DNA of 6,760 nt, taken from assembly GCA_017395715.1 (NCBI GenBank), contig JAFQNZ010000314.1, forward strand, positions 1-6,760, read 5' to 3'. Positions within the stretch are counted from its first letter, which is position 1; each line of letters opens with the position of its first letter. Source of the stretch: Clostridia bacterium. GTDB taxonomy: Bacteria > Bacillota > Clostridia > Oscillospirales > CAG-272. Positions 1 through 5,195 of this stretch are shown piece after piece. A program made the translations under genes and the position numbers. The notes beneath the pieces are model-generated. The model ran no database searches and had not been told where the DNA came from. It saw nothing but the letters and a program-made list of their open reading frames with translations.

Positions 1-13
1 AAGGAGTGATTTT

Positions 14-448
14 ATGACACACATAAACGAAACCGAACTGTTAAACTATGTCAGACAGAATGCCGAAGCGGCGCTCAACGGCATTGATATGGTAGAAAAC
101 TCTGTCAAGGGCACAAAATTAAAGACCACGATCGAAGCACAGCGCAATGAGTACACCAACCTATACGCCGAAGCCGATGCCCTCTTACGCCGTAAAAACG
201 GCACACCCGAGGATATGTCCACCATGTCCAAGGTGACAGCGCAAGTCATGGGCAACATGAAAAAATTGACCTATCAGGACGACCGCGACATTGCCGATAC
301 CATGATCAACGGCACCGTCATGGGCATCAATAAACTCACGAAGCATATGCACGAATACAACGGGTCTGACCAAGAAATCACTTCTCTCGCCAACAAAGTG
401 ATCTCCTTCGAAGAAGGCTGTATCGAAGAATTAAAACCTTTTCTGTAA
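14..448 (+). CDS. Small helical protein, probably ferritin-like (DUF2383-type), function unknown
   Basis: A 144-residue soluble protein with no signal peptide and no membrane segment. It looks almost entirely alpha-helical, with four amphipathic stretches at roughly residues 4-27, 33-60, 68-112 and 117-143, which suggests a four-helix bundle. The general pattern (an N-terminal ELLNYV-type helix, a central MGINKL helix, a C-terminal EE..IEELKPFL helix) resembles small clostridial proteins with a ferritin-like or DUF2383-like fold. That is a resemblance I recall, not a search result. I do not see a clear set of di-iron Glu and His ligands, so metal binding is unproven. The start is well supported: AAGGAG at 1-6 lies 7 bases before ATG. 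Its promoter lies outside the window. It is convergent with the decarboxylase operon and ends 4 bases before a shared terminator. The coding call is strong and the function is open. Confidence 0.85.
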   Translation: MTHINETELLNYVRQNAEAALNGIDMVENSVKGTKLKTTIEAQRNEYTNLYAEADALLRRKNGTPEDMSTMSKVTAQVMGNMKKLTYQDDRDIADTMINGTVMGINKLTKHMHEYNGSDQEITSLANKVISFEEGCIEELKPFL

Positions 449-451
449 ACA

Positions 452-477
452 AAAAACGCACCCGAAGGTGCGTTTTT
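452..477. terminator. Bidirectional intrinsic terminator between convergent genes
   Basis: A perfect 11-bp stem pairs 452-462 with 467-477 around the tetraloop CGAA. The A-run on one side and T-run on the other form the outer stem, so each strand ends the hairpin in a T-tract. It sits 3 bases after the stop of the left plus-strand gene and 4 bases after the stop of oadA on the minus strand, so it can end both transcripts. Confidence 0.9.
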
Positions 478-481
478 GTCT

Positions 482-1885
482 TTATTCGGAAAGGTCTTCC
501 ACAATAATTTCAATCACTCTGTTGGGATCTTCTTTCACAACAGGCTTGTCGCGTTCGGCAAGGAACTTGGGAGCCACCTGCGGGAACATGGCGCAGCTGA
601 GAACATCCTCTTCACTCTTGGTGATAGCGGCATATTCGGTGCGGTACTTTTCAAGCTCGGGCGCGATCAAGTCGGCAGGACGGCAAGTGATCACTTCATC
701 GTCACCAATTGCCTTCTTGCGAACCTCTTCGTTCACCTTACCGGGAAGCTGACCGTATTCGCCGCGAAGAAGTCCTTTGGATTCCTTGGTCACCATCTTG
801 TAGCGCTCGCCGGCAAGCACGTTCAGCACAGCCTGCGAACCAACGATCTGGCTGGTAGGTGTTACAAGAGGCGGATAACCGAAGTCTTCGCGAACTCTCG
901 GCACTTCGGCAAGCACGTCGTAGAGTTTATCCTCTGCCTTTGCCTGCTTCAGCTGAGAGATCAGGTTGGAAAGCATACCGCCGGGAACCTGATACAACAA
1001 GGTATTGGGGTCAACGTTCAAAACCTTGGGGTCAAGCGAACCCTGCTCTTTCAGCTTTTGGGCAACACCGCGGAAGTGTGCAGCAATGTCGGTGAGATCT
1101 TCAAGTTTGATGCCGGTATCGTATTCGGTACCCTTGAGGGTAGCAACCATGGCTTCGGTAGAGGGCTGGGATGTACCGTTGGCAAGAGGAGACAGCGCGG
1201 TGTCAATAATATCCACGCCTGCCTGAATTGCCATGAGGTAGGTCATGTCGCCTGTACCGGTGGTGTTGTGCGTATGCAGGTGGATCGGCACTTTTACCTT
1301 TTCCTTCATTGCCTTCACGAGCGAATACGCATCGTAAGGCAGAAGCAGGTTTGCCATATCCTTGATACAAATGGTGTCAGCACCCATCGCCTCAAGCTTG
1401 GATGCAAGTTCCACGAAGTAAGCTTCGTTATGTACGGGGCTTGTGGTATAGCTGATCGCCGCTTCCACGTGGCCGCCGTACTTCTTGGTGGCACGGATGG
1501 CAGCTTCCATATTTCTGGTATCGTTCAAGGCGTCAAAAATACGGATCACGTCAATACCGTTTTCAATTGCCTTCTTCACAAAAGCATCTACCACGTCATC
1601 GGCATAGTGCTTGTAACCGAGAAGGTTTTGTCCGCGAAGAAGCATCTGGAGCTTCGTATTGGGCATTGCCTTGCGAAGCTGGCGGAGTCTTTCCCACGGA
1701 TCTTCCGAAAGGAATCTCATGCAGGAGTCAAAGGTTGCGCCGCCCCAGCATTCCAGCGACCAATAGCCTGCCTTGTCAAGGGCTTCGCACGCAGGAAGCA
1801 TATCTTCAAGGCGCATTCTGGTTGCCGCCTGAGACTGATGGGCGTCACGCAGGATTGTATCTGTAATATAAACTTTTTTTGTCAT
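482..1885 (-). CDS. oadA: Oxaloacetate decarboxylase alpha subunit (carboxyltransferase), without biotin domain
   Basis: This 467-residue subunit moves the carboxyl group of oxaloacetate to biotin, leaving pyruvate, on the cytoplasmic side of the membrane complex. The N-terminal TIM barrel shows the family's metal and catalytic residues: Asp14 in TILRDAHQS, Lys175 in CIKDMA, and His204 and His206 in HLHTHNTTG. These match Asp17, Lys178, His207 and His209 of the Klebsiella enzyme with a constant offset of three. The conserved PAC domain of pyruvate carboxylase/OadA proteins follows, at about 280-465. Klebsiella OadA is longer (about 595 residues) and ends in a biotin domain. Here the protein stops after the PAC domain and biotin is carried by a separate protein, as known in several Clostridia. 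It is last in the operon, 27 bases after oadB, with AGAGAGG (1894-1900) 8 bases before ATG. A pyruvate carboxylase B subunit is the main alternative, but the adjacent oadB and oadG make it unlikely. Confidence 0.93.
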   Translation of the reverse strand: MTKKVYITDTILRDAHQSQAATRMRLEDMLPACEALDKAGYWSLECWGGATFDSCMRFLSEDPWERLRQLRKAMPNTKLQMLLRGQNLLGYKHYADDVVDAFVKKAIENGIDVIRIFDALNDTRNMEAAIRATKKYGGHVEAAISYTTSPVHNEAYFVELASKLEAMGADTICIKDMANLLLPYDAYSLVKAMKEKVKVPIHLHTHNTTGTGDMTYLMAIQAGVDIIDTALSPLANGTSQPSTEAMVATLKGTEYDTGIKLEDLTDIAAHFRGVAQKLKEQGSLDPKVLNVDPNTLLYQVPGGMLSNLISQLKQAKAEDKLYDVLAEVPRVREDFGYPPLVTPTSQIVGSQAVLNVLAGERYKMVTKESKGLLRGEYGQLPGKVNEEVRKKAIGDDEVITCRPADLIAPELEKYRTEYAAITKSEEDVLSCAMFPQVAPKFLAERDKPVVKEDPNRVIEIIVEDLSE

Positions 1886-1912
1886 AAGTAATACCTCTCT
1901 TGATCAAGAAGT

Positions 1913-3130
1913 TTAACCGAGGAGCGCGATCAGCACACCTGCGGCAATCGCAGAGCCAATAACGCCTGCGACGTTGGGACCCATTGCGTGCATGAGAAGG
2001 AAGTTGCCGGGATTCTCTTCCTGACCGACCTTCTGCGAAACGCGGGCAGCCATGGGAACTGCCGAAACACCGGCAGAGCCGATAAGCGGATTGATCTTCT
2101 TGCCTTCGGAAAGGAAGACATTCATCAGCTTAGCAATCAGAACACCGCTTGCGGTAGCCACACCAAAGGCAATCACACCCATGATGATGATGGTCAGTGT
2201 CTTGGGGCTCAAGAAGGTTGCCGCGGTTGCGGTCGCACCGACCGAGATACCAAGGAATACGGTCACAATGTTCATCAGTTCGTTCTGTACTGTCTTGGAA
2301 AGACGCTCGCAAACGCCGCATTCCTTCAAAAGGTTACCGAACATCAGGCATCCGATCAGAGCACCTGCACTGGGAACGATCAGCGAAACAAAAATGGTAA
2401 TCACGATCGGGAAAAGAATTTTTTGTGTCTTGGAGACAGGCTTCAGCGAGGTCATCATGATCGAACGCTCTTTCTTGGTGGTAAGAGCCCTCATGATCGG
2501 AGGCTGAATGACAGGCACAAGTGCCATATAGGAATATGCCGCCACAGCGATCGGACCAAGCAAATTGGGAGCGAGTTTAGATGTAACGAAAATGGCAGTA
2601 GGTCCGTCTGCACCGCCGATAATACCGATCGATGCCGCTTCTTTCAAGGTGAATTCAAGCGACTCCCAACCGAATACACCGGCAAGGGCATCCACACCCA
2701 TAACGCCTGCTACGGTAGCAAAAATACCAACCTGTGCAGCCGCACCGAGAATCAGGCTCTTGGGGTTCGAAAGGAGCGGACCGAAGTCAGTCATCGCACC
2801 AACGCCAATGAAGATCAGGCACGGATAGACACCGAGCTTAACGCCAAGATAGAGAATGTCAAGAAGTCCGGGATCGGAAGCAAATTCGCCCCAATGCACA
2901 TGACCTCCGGCAAAATACGCCTCATGGAAAACACCAAGCCCCGGGAGGTTGGTCAGAAGCATACCGACGGCAATCGGAAGGAGGAGAAGCGGTTCGAACT
3001 TCTTCACGATCGCAAGGTAGCAAAGCAGACAGGCAATGCCGATCATGATCAGCATCTTCCAACCGCCGTCTTCGGCAAAAAAGCCGTAGAAGCCGGTCTG
3101 CTTCAAAAAGTTAATAATTCCGTCAATCAT
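1913..3130 (-). CDS. oadB: Oxaloacetate decarboxylase beta subunit, Na+-translocating membrane decarboxylase
   Basis: This 405-residue integral membrane protein decarboxylates carboxybiotin and couples that to Na+ export. Many hydrophobic segments span residues 25-60, 92-112, 125-155, 165-215, 237-265, 288-340 and 380-404. Family signatures are present: GGADGPTAIF (172-181), whose Asp175 matches the essential Asp203 of Klebsiella OadB; YSYMALVPVIQPP (199-211), whose Tyr201 fits the conserved Tyr229; and HAMGPNVAGVIGSA (381-394) near the C-terminus, which carries the conserved Asn386 and Ser393. Length is normal for the shorter clostridial members. The same family serves methylmalonyl-CoA and glutaconyl-CoA decarboxylases, so the substrate is set by the alpha subunit, here of the oxaloacetate type. 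GGAGG (3138-3142) lies 7 bases before ATG. The gene starts 15 bases after the carrier gene's stop, indicating co-transcription and probable translational coupling. Confidence 0.95.
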   Translation of the reverse strand: MIDGIINFLKQTGFYGFFAEDGGWKMLIMIGIACLLCYLAIVKKFEPLLLLPIAVGMLLTNLPGLGVFHEAYFAGGHVHWGEFASDPGLLDILYLGVKLGVYPCLIFIGVGAMTDFGPLLSNPKSLILGAAAQVGIFATVAGVMGVDALAGVFGWESLEFTLKEAASIGIIGGADGPTAIFVTSKLAPNLLGPIAVAAYSYMALVPVIQPPIMRALTTKKERSIMMTSLKPVSKTQKILFPIVITIFVSLIVPSAGALIGCLMFGNLLKECGVCERLSKTVQNELMNIVTVFLGISVGATATAATFLSPKTLTIIIMGVIAFGVATASGVLIAKLMNVFLSEGKKINPLIGSAGVSAVPMAARVSQKVGQEENPGNFLLMHAMGPNVAGVIGSAIAAGVLIALLG

Positions 3131-3145
3131 GAAAATGCCTCCGAA

Positions 3146-3502
3146 TTAGCCAAGCGTGCAAAGAACAGCGCCGGATTCTACAGATGCACCGCTTGCAACC
3201 GAAACAGAGGAAACAGTACCGTCAGCGGGAGCCATGATCTCGTTTTCCATCTTCATTGCTTCCAAAACCATCAGAACATCGCCCTTCTTCACTGCCTGGC
3301 CGTTTGTTACATTCACCTTAAGAATGGTGCTGGGCATGGGAGCGGTGATGGTGGTGGCGCCTGTAGCGGGAGCTGCGGCAGGAGTAGCTGCGGGAGCAGG
3401 AGCGGCGGCGGGAGCGGCAGGGGTCTTGATTTCAGACTTGTCAACCACTTCGAGGGTAATTTCATAAACGGTTCCGTTTACAGTCACTTTGTAAGCTTTC
3501 AT
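3146..3502 (-). CDS. Biotin carboxyl carrier protein of the decarboxylase complex
   Basis: This 118-residue protein swings carboxybiotin between the carboxyltransferase (OadA) and the membrane decarboxylase (OadB). Residues 1-26 form a short beta-rich N-terminal segment typical of decarboxylase carrier subunits. Residues 28-50 are a flexible linker made mostly of Ala and Pro. Residues 51-118 are a biotinyl domain with the canonical EAMKMENEI motif, in which Lys84 is the biotinylation site. The protein substitutes for the C-terminal biotin domain missing from OadA in this operon. AAGGAGA (3509-3515) sits 6 bases before ATG. The gene begins 30 bases after the oadG stop and ends 15 bases before oadB. 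It could be named as a decarboxylase gamma subunit by analogy with glutaconyl-CoA or methylmalonyl-CoA decarboxylase; symbols vary, so none is given. BirA, encoded just upstream, is the probable modifying enzyme. Confidence 0.95.
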   Translation of the reverse strand: MKAYKVTVNGTVYEITLEVVDKSEIKTPAAPAAAPAPAATPAAAPATGATTITAPMPSTILKVNVTNGQAVKKGDVLMVLEAMKMENEIMAPADGTVSSVSVASGASVESGAVLCTLG

Positions 3503-3532
3503 AATAAATCTCCTTAATAAACCAATAATCGA

Positions 3533-3850
3533 TTACAGTTTTTTGAATGAAATAACGCGGATAGCCGAAATATCGGTACCCTCTTCTTCCGCAACAGCGG
3601 CGCAAACAGCCGCAACGATCTCACGGCGGTTTTCAATGGGGGCAGCAACCGGTGCGGGAGCAGGTGCTGCGGGGGTGGCAACGGTAGTTTTCTCTGTCTT
3701 TTTGCCTTCGGTTTTGCTGATCAAAAAGTTCATCAGATACAAAATACCGATAATGCAGATAAGACCGACAAATACGACTGAAACACCAAGAATGCATACA
3801 AGCCATGTAGGCATATCAGTCGCAAGTGCAATGGGAAACAAAAAATCCAT
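3533..3850 (-). CDS. oadG: Oxaloacetate decarboxylase gamma-like subunit (OadG family), single-pass membrane protein
   Basis: A 105-residue assembly and anchoring subunit of the Na+-pumping decarboxylase. One hydrophobic helix at about 17-45 is followed by a charged cytoplasmic stretch (46-55), an Ala/Pro linker (59-71) and a C-terminal domain ending in IRVISFKKL. This is the usual OadG or delta-subunit layout. The C-terminus resembles those of methylmalonyl-CoA and glutaconyl-CoA decarboxylase delta subunits and lacks the His-rich zinc-binding tail known from Klebsiella OadG. The start at 3850 is chosen because AAGGAG (3858-3863) lies 7 bases upstream. The frame stays open upstream to an ATG at 3907 (19 residues longer) and another at 4081, but neither has a good ribosome site, and the longest form would overlap birA and its terminator. 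It is first in the operon, about 60 bases after the predicted transcription start. Confidence 0.88.
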   Translation of the reverse strand: MDFLFPIALATDMPTWLVCILGVSVVFVGLICIIGILYLMNFLISKTEGKKTEKTTVATPAAPAPAPVAAPIENRREIVAAVCAAVAEEEGTDISAIRVISFKKL

Positions 3851-3917
3851 ACCTTCTCTCCTTAATTCTTTTTTGTGGGATTTTTCGACAAAATATCTCA
3901 AACCCATAATCACGATT

Positions 3918-3946
3918 ATTGTATCATATTTTTCCAGTTCTGTAAA
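3918..3946 (-). promoter_or_regulatory. Sigma-A-type promoter of the oadG-carrier-oadB-oadA operon
   Basis: Reading the minus strand, a -35 box TTTACA (3941-3946, five of six consensus bases) is followed after a 17-base spacer by a -10 box TACAAT (3918-3923, five of six). An extended -10 TG (3925-3926) stands one base before the -10 box. Transcription would start near 3911, giving a leader of about 60 bases before oadG. I see no convincing operator or riboswitch in that leader. Confidence 0.8.
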
Positions 3947-3990
3947 GGGGTCTTGCCGACCTTTTTCGAAATATTTTTCCAAGAAAAGCA

Positions 3991-4019
3991 AAACAAAAAG
4001 GGCTGCCGCGCAACCCTTT
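3991..4019 (-). terminator. Intrinsic terminator downstream of birA
   Basis: On the minus strand, AAAGGG (4014-4019) pairs with CCCTTT (3997-4002). After one mismatch, three more pairs close a three-base loop at 4007-4009. A T-rich tail (TTTTTGTTTT, about 3999-3990) follows. The hairpin begins 10 bases after the birA stop codon and ends transcription before the oad promoter. Confidence 0.8.
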
Positions 4020-4028
4020 GAAACACAA

Positions 4029-4808
4029 TTACATAAGATACGAAAGCGAAATCTCTCCGCTGTCAAGGTATTTTTTCTCACCGTCTGCCATGGTCAGTTC
4101 AAGCCGAAAATCGTAAGCAAGATCGCTCACCACCGCTTCCGTTCCCGCGTAAATCACTTTTTTCCCGAGTATAAACAAACGGTCCTTATACGCGCGGTAA
4201 AGCTCACTGGAGGACGCTCTTGTCATCGCATCAAGCTTTTTGAAAAAGGCGATCACAAGCTTTTCTCTTGCAGACGGCAAACTCTTCTCACCCAAAATCG
4301 AACCGGCAATCCCGGCAATCTCTTCAGGGAATCCGCCTTCGGGCGTGTTGATATTAAACCCCGCCCCCACGATCACAAAGCGCTCGTCAAATACCGTTGT
4401 ACTCTCGGCAAGAATACCGCAAACCTTTTTGCCTTCGATAAACACATCGTTCATCCATTTGATCGAACATTCGGTGTCAACGACCGATTCAATGGCTTCG
4501 CAAGCGGCAACCCCTGCCGCCGCGGTAATATCGGCAGGCTTAAAGGTCTTGCCCTTGGGTTTCAATAAAACACTCATGTAAATACCGCTGCCTTGCGGTG
4601 AAAAGAAGCTGTGGTCTCCTCTTCCCTTGCCTCCTGTCTGGCTTTCGGCAATCACGGCAGTAAACGCAGGCGCTCCCTGTTTGGCGTATTCCTTGAGAAT
4701 ATCGTTGGTGGAGGTCACTTCTTTTAAGCAAATCGCCGTCACACCGCATTTTCTCTGAATCAGCGGCACATTCAATTTCGGCTTTTTGTTTTTTGAAAAA
4801 AAGAACAT
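4029..4808 (-). CDS. birA: Biotin-[carboxyl carrier] protein ligase, monofunctional (no HTH)
   Basis: A 259-residue cytoplasmic enzyme that makes biotinyl-AMP and transfers biotin to the lysine of an EAMKM-type acceptor. It lacks the N-terminal helix-turn-helix of regulatory BirA proteins and starts directly with the catalytic domain. Visible motifs: TSTND (32-36, biotin pocket), QTGGKGRGDHSFFSP (57-71, the glycine-rich nucleotide loop), IKWMNDVFIEGKKVCGIL (116-133, with catalytic Lys117), VGAGFNIN (147-154), and a small SH3-like C-terminal domain from about 213. The loop departs from the usual GRGRRGR: the position of Arg118 of the E. coli enzyme is kept (Arg63 here), but the last two residues are Asp and His. 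The start at 4808 is set by AAAGGA (4816-4821), 7 bases upstream. A longer start at 4850 would lie inside the preceding terminator. The likely substrate is encoded in the next operon. The catalytic call is secure. Confidence 0.93.
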   Translation of the reverse strand: MFFFSKNKKPKLNVPLIQRKCGVTAICLKEVTSTNDILKEYAKQGAPAFTAVIAESQTGGKGRGDHSFFSPQGSGIYMSVLLKPKGKTFKPADITAAAGVAACEAIESVVDTECSIKWMNDVFIEGKKVCGILAESTTVFDERFVIVGAGFNINTPEGGFPEEIAGIAGSILGEKSLPSAREKLVIAFFKKLDAMTRASSSELYRAYKDRLFILGKKVIYAGTEAVVSDLAYDFRLELTMADGEKKYLDSGEISLSYLM

Positions 4809-4832
4809 AGCAAGATCCTTTCTTTGTGTATC

Positions 4833-4868
4833 AAAAAAGGAGTCAAGCAACTTGCATAACTCCTTTTT
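4833..4868 (-). terminator. Intrinsic terminator between the 72-residue gene and birA
   Basis: A 10-bp perfect outer stem pairs 4834-4843 with 4859-4868. A CAAG/CTTG inner stem (4844-4847 with 4851-4854) has a four-base bulge, and the minus-strand 3' side ends in six T residues. It follows the stop of the small membrane protein by about 22 bases. Its end is only 24 bases before the birA start, so it may also act as an attenuator for birA. Confidence 0.85.
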
Positions 4869-4890
4869 GTGATCATACAGTCATAAAGAC

Positions 4891-5109
4891 TTATTTGTTT
4901 TCCTCAACTTCTTCGTTGATAACGAGTTCGTCTTCCACTTCCTTGTGGGCGTTTTCGTCGATATGGAGAGTCTTGGAAACTTTCTTCTTTGCCTTTCTCC
5001 ACCAAATCACGAAGGTTGTACCAACAGCAATCGCGATACTACCGATCGAAACCGCAAGCACCGAAACTGTCGAGGGGTCAATGTACAGCATATTTGCAAA
5101 ATTCATCAT
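4891..5109 (-). CDS. Small single-pass membrane protein of unknown function
   Basis: A 72-residue protein. A short N-terminus with the motif YIDPSTVSV (9-17) leads into one hydrophobic helix at about 14-37. A WWRKAKKK basic patch (36-43) follows, which would place the C-terminus in the cytoplasm, and then an acidic tail (50-72, many Glu and Asp). The Y-I/L-D-P start before a single helix recalls small clostridial membrane proteins beginning MYxDPGTGS, whose role I do not know. AAGGGA (5118-5123) lies 8 bases before ATG at 5109; a second ATG at 5106 is an equally valid start and would shorten the protein by one residue. It has its own promoter just upstream and a terminator after it. It lies 82 bases downstream of the insertase-transferase gene, so an envelope-related role is possible but unproven. 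Confidence 0.8.
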   Translation of the reverse strand: MMNFANMLYIDPSTVSVLAVSIGSIAIAVGTTFVIWWRKAKKKVSKTLHIDENAHKEVEDELVINEEVEENK

Positions 5110-5165
5110 TCTTATCTTCCCTTTCTGACTTGTTCTGTCTGTATGTCAATATCATACCACAGGAG

Positions 5166-5195
5166 AGTATAACACAAACACACCGTGTTTGTCAA
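5166..5195 (-). promoter_or_regulatory. Promoter of the small membrane protein gene, overlapping the upstream stop codon
   Basis: On the minus strand a perfect TTGACA (5190-5195) precedes TATACT (5166-5171, five of six) by 18 bases, with an extended -10 TG at 5173-5174. The -35 box contains the TGA stop codon (5192-5194) of the upstream gene. Transcription would start near 5159, leaving about 50 bases before the ATG at 5109. Confidence 0.75.
5174..5192. repeat. Perfect 8-bp inverted repeat in the promoter spacer (operator candidate)
   Basis: ACAAACAC (5174-5181) and GTGTTTGT (5185-5192) form a perfect inverted repeat around three bases, ACC. It fills the spacer between the -10 and -35 boxes and overlaps the -35 box by three bases, where a repressor would block RNA polymerase. 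No T-tract follows on the minus strand, so it is a poor terminator for the upstream gene. I cannot assign it to a known regulator. Confidence 0.5.

Noticed and set aside
476..1891. A 471-codon open frame on the plus strand covering the whole of oadA
   Set aside because: It is antisense to a clearly recognisable gene, its product resembles nothing and is rich in Cys and His, and it has no ribosome site. It reflects the codon use of oadA.
1898..1909. 12-bp palindrome TCTTGATCAAGA between oadB and oadA
   Set aside because: It has no loop, so only a short hairpin could form, and no T-tract. It touches the oadA ribosome site, but a 12-bp palindrome alone is weak evidence for regulation.
1988..3517. 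A 509-codon plus-strand frame across oadB and the carrier gene
   Set aside because: It is antisense to two well-supported genes, crosses their boundary and has a low-complexity Gly/Ser/Arg end that mirrors the Ala/Pro linker of the carrier. A shadow frame.
3876..3907. Possible leader hairpin between TGGG and CCCA in the oad operon leader
   Set aside because: Only four strong pairs followed by a mismatch and a large A/T-rich loop; too weak to call a regulatory structure.
3851..4081. N-terminal extension of OadG up to an ATG at 4081 (or 3907)
   Set aside because: The longest form overlaps the birA 3' end and its terminator and would start upstream of the operon promoter. The ATG at 3907 has no ribosome site and lies about 4 bases from the predicted transcription start. 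AAGGAG at 3858-3863 supports 3850.
4809..4850. Longer BirA start at 4850
   Set aside because: The extra 14 residues are encoded by the terminator hairpin itself, and a good ribosome site exists for 4808.
5144..5149. Second TTGACA on the minus strand upstream of the small membrane protein gene
   Set aside because: No -10-like hexamer lies 16-18 bases downstream of it; the better pair is at 5166-5195.
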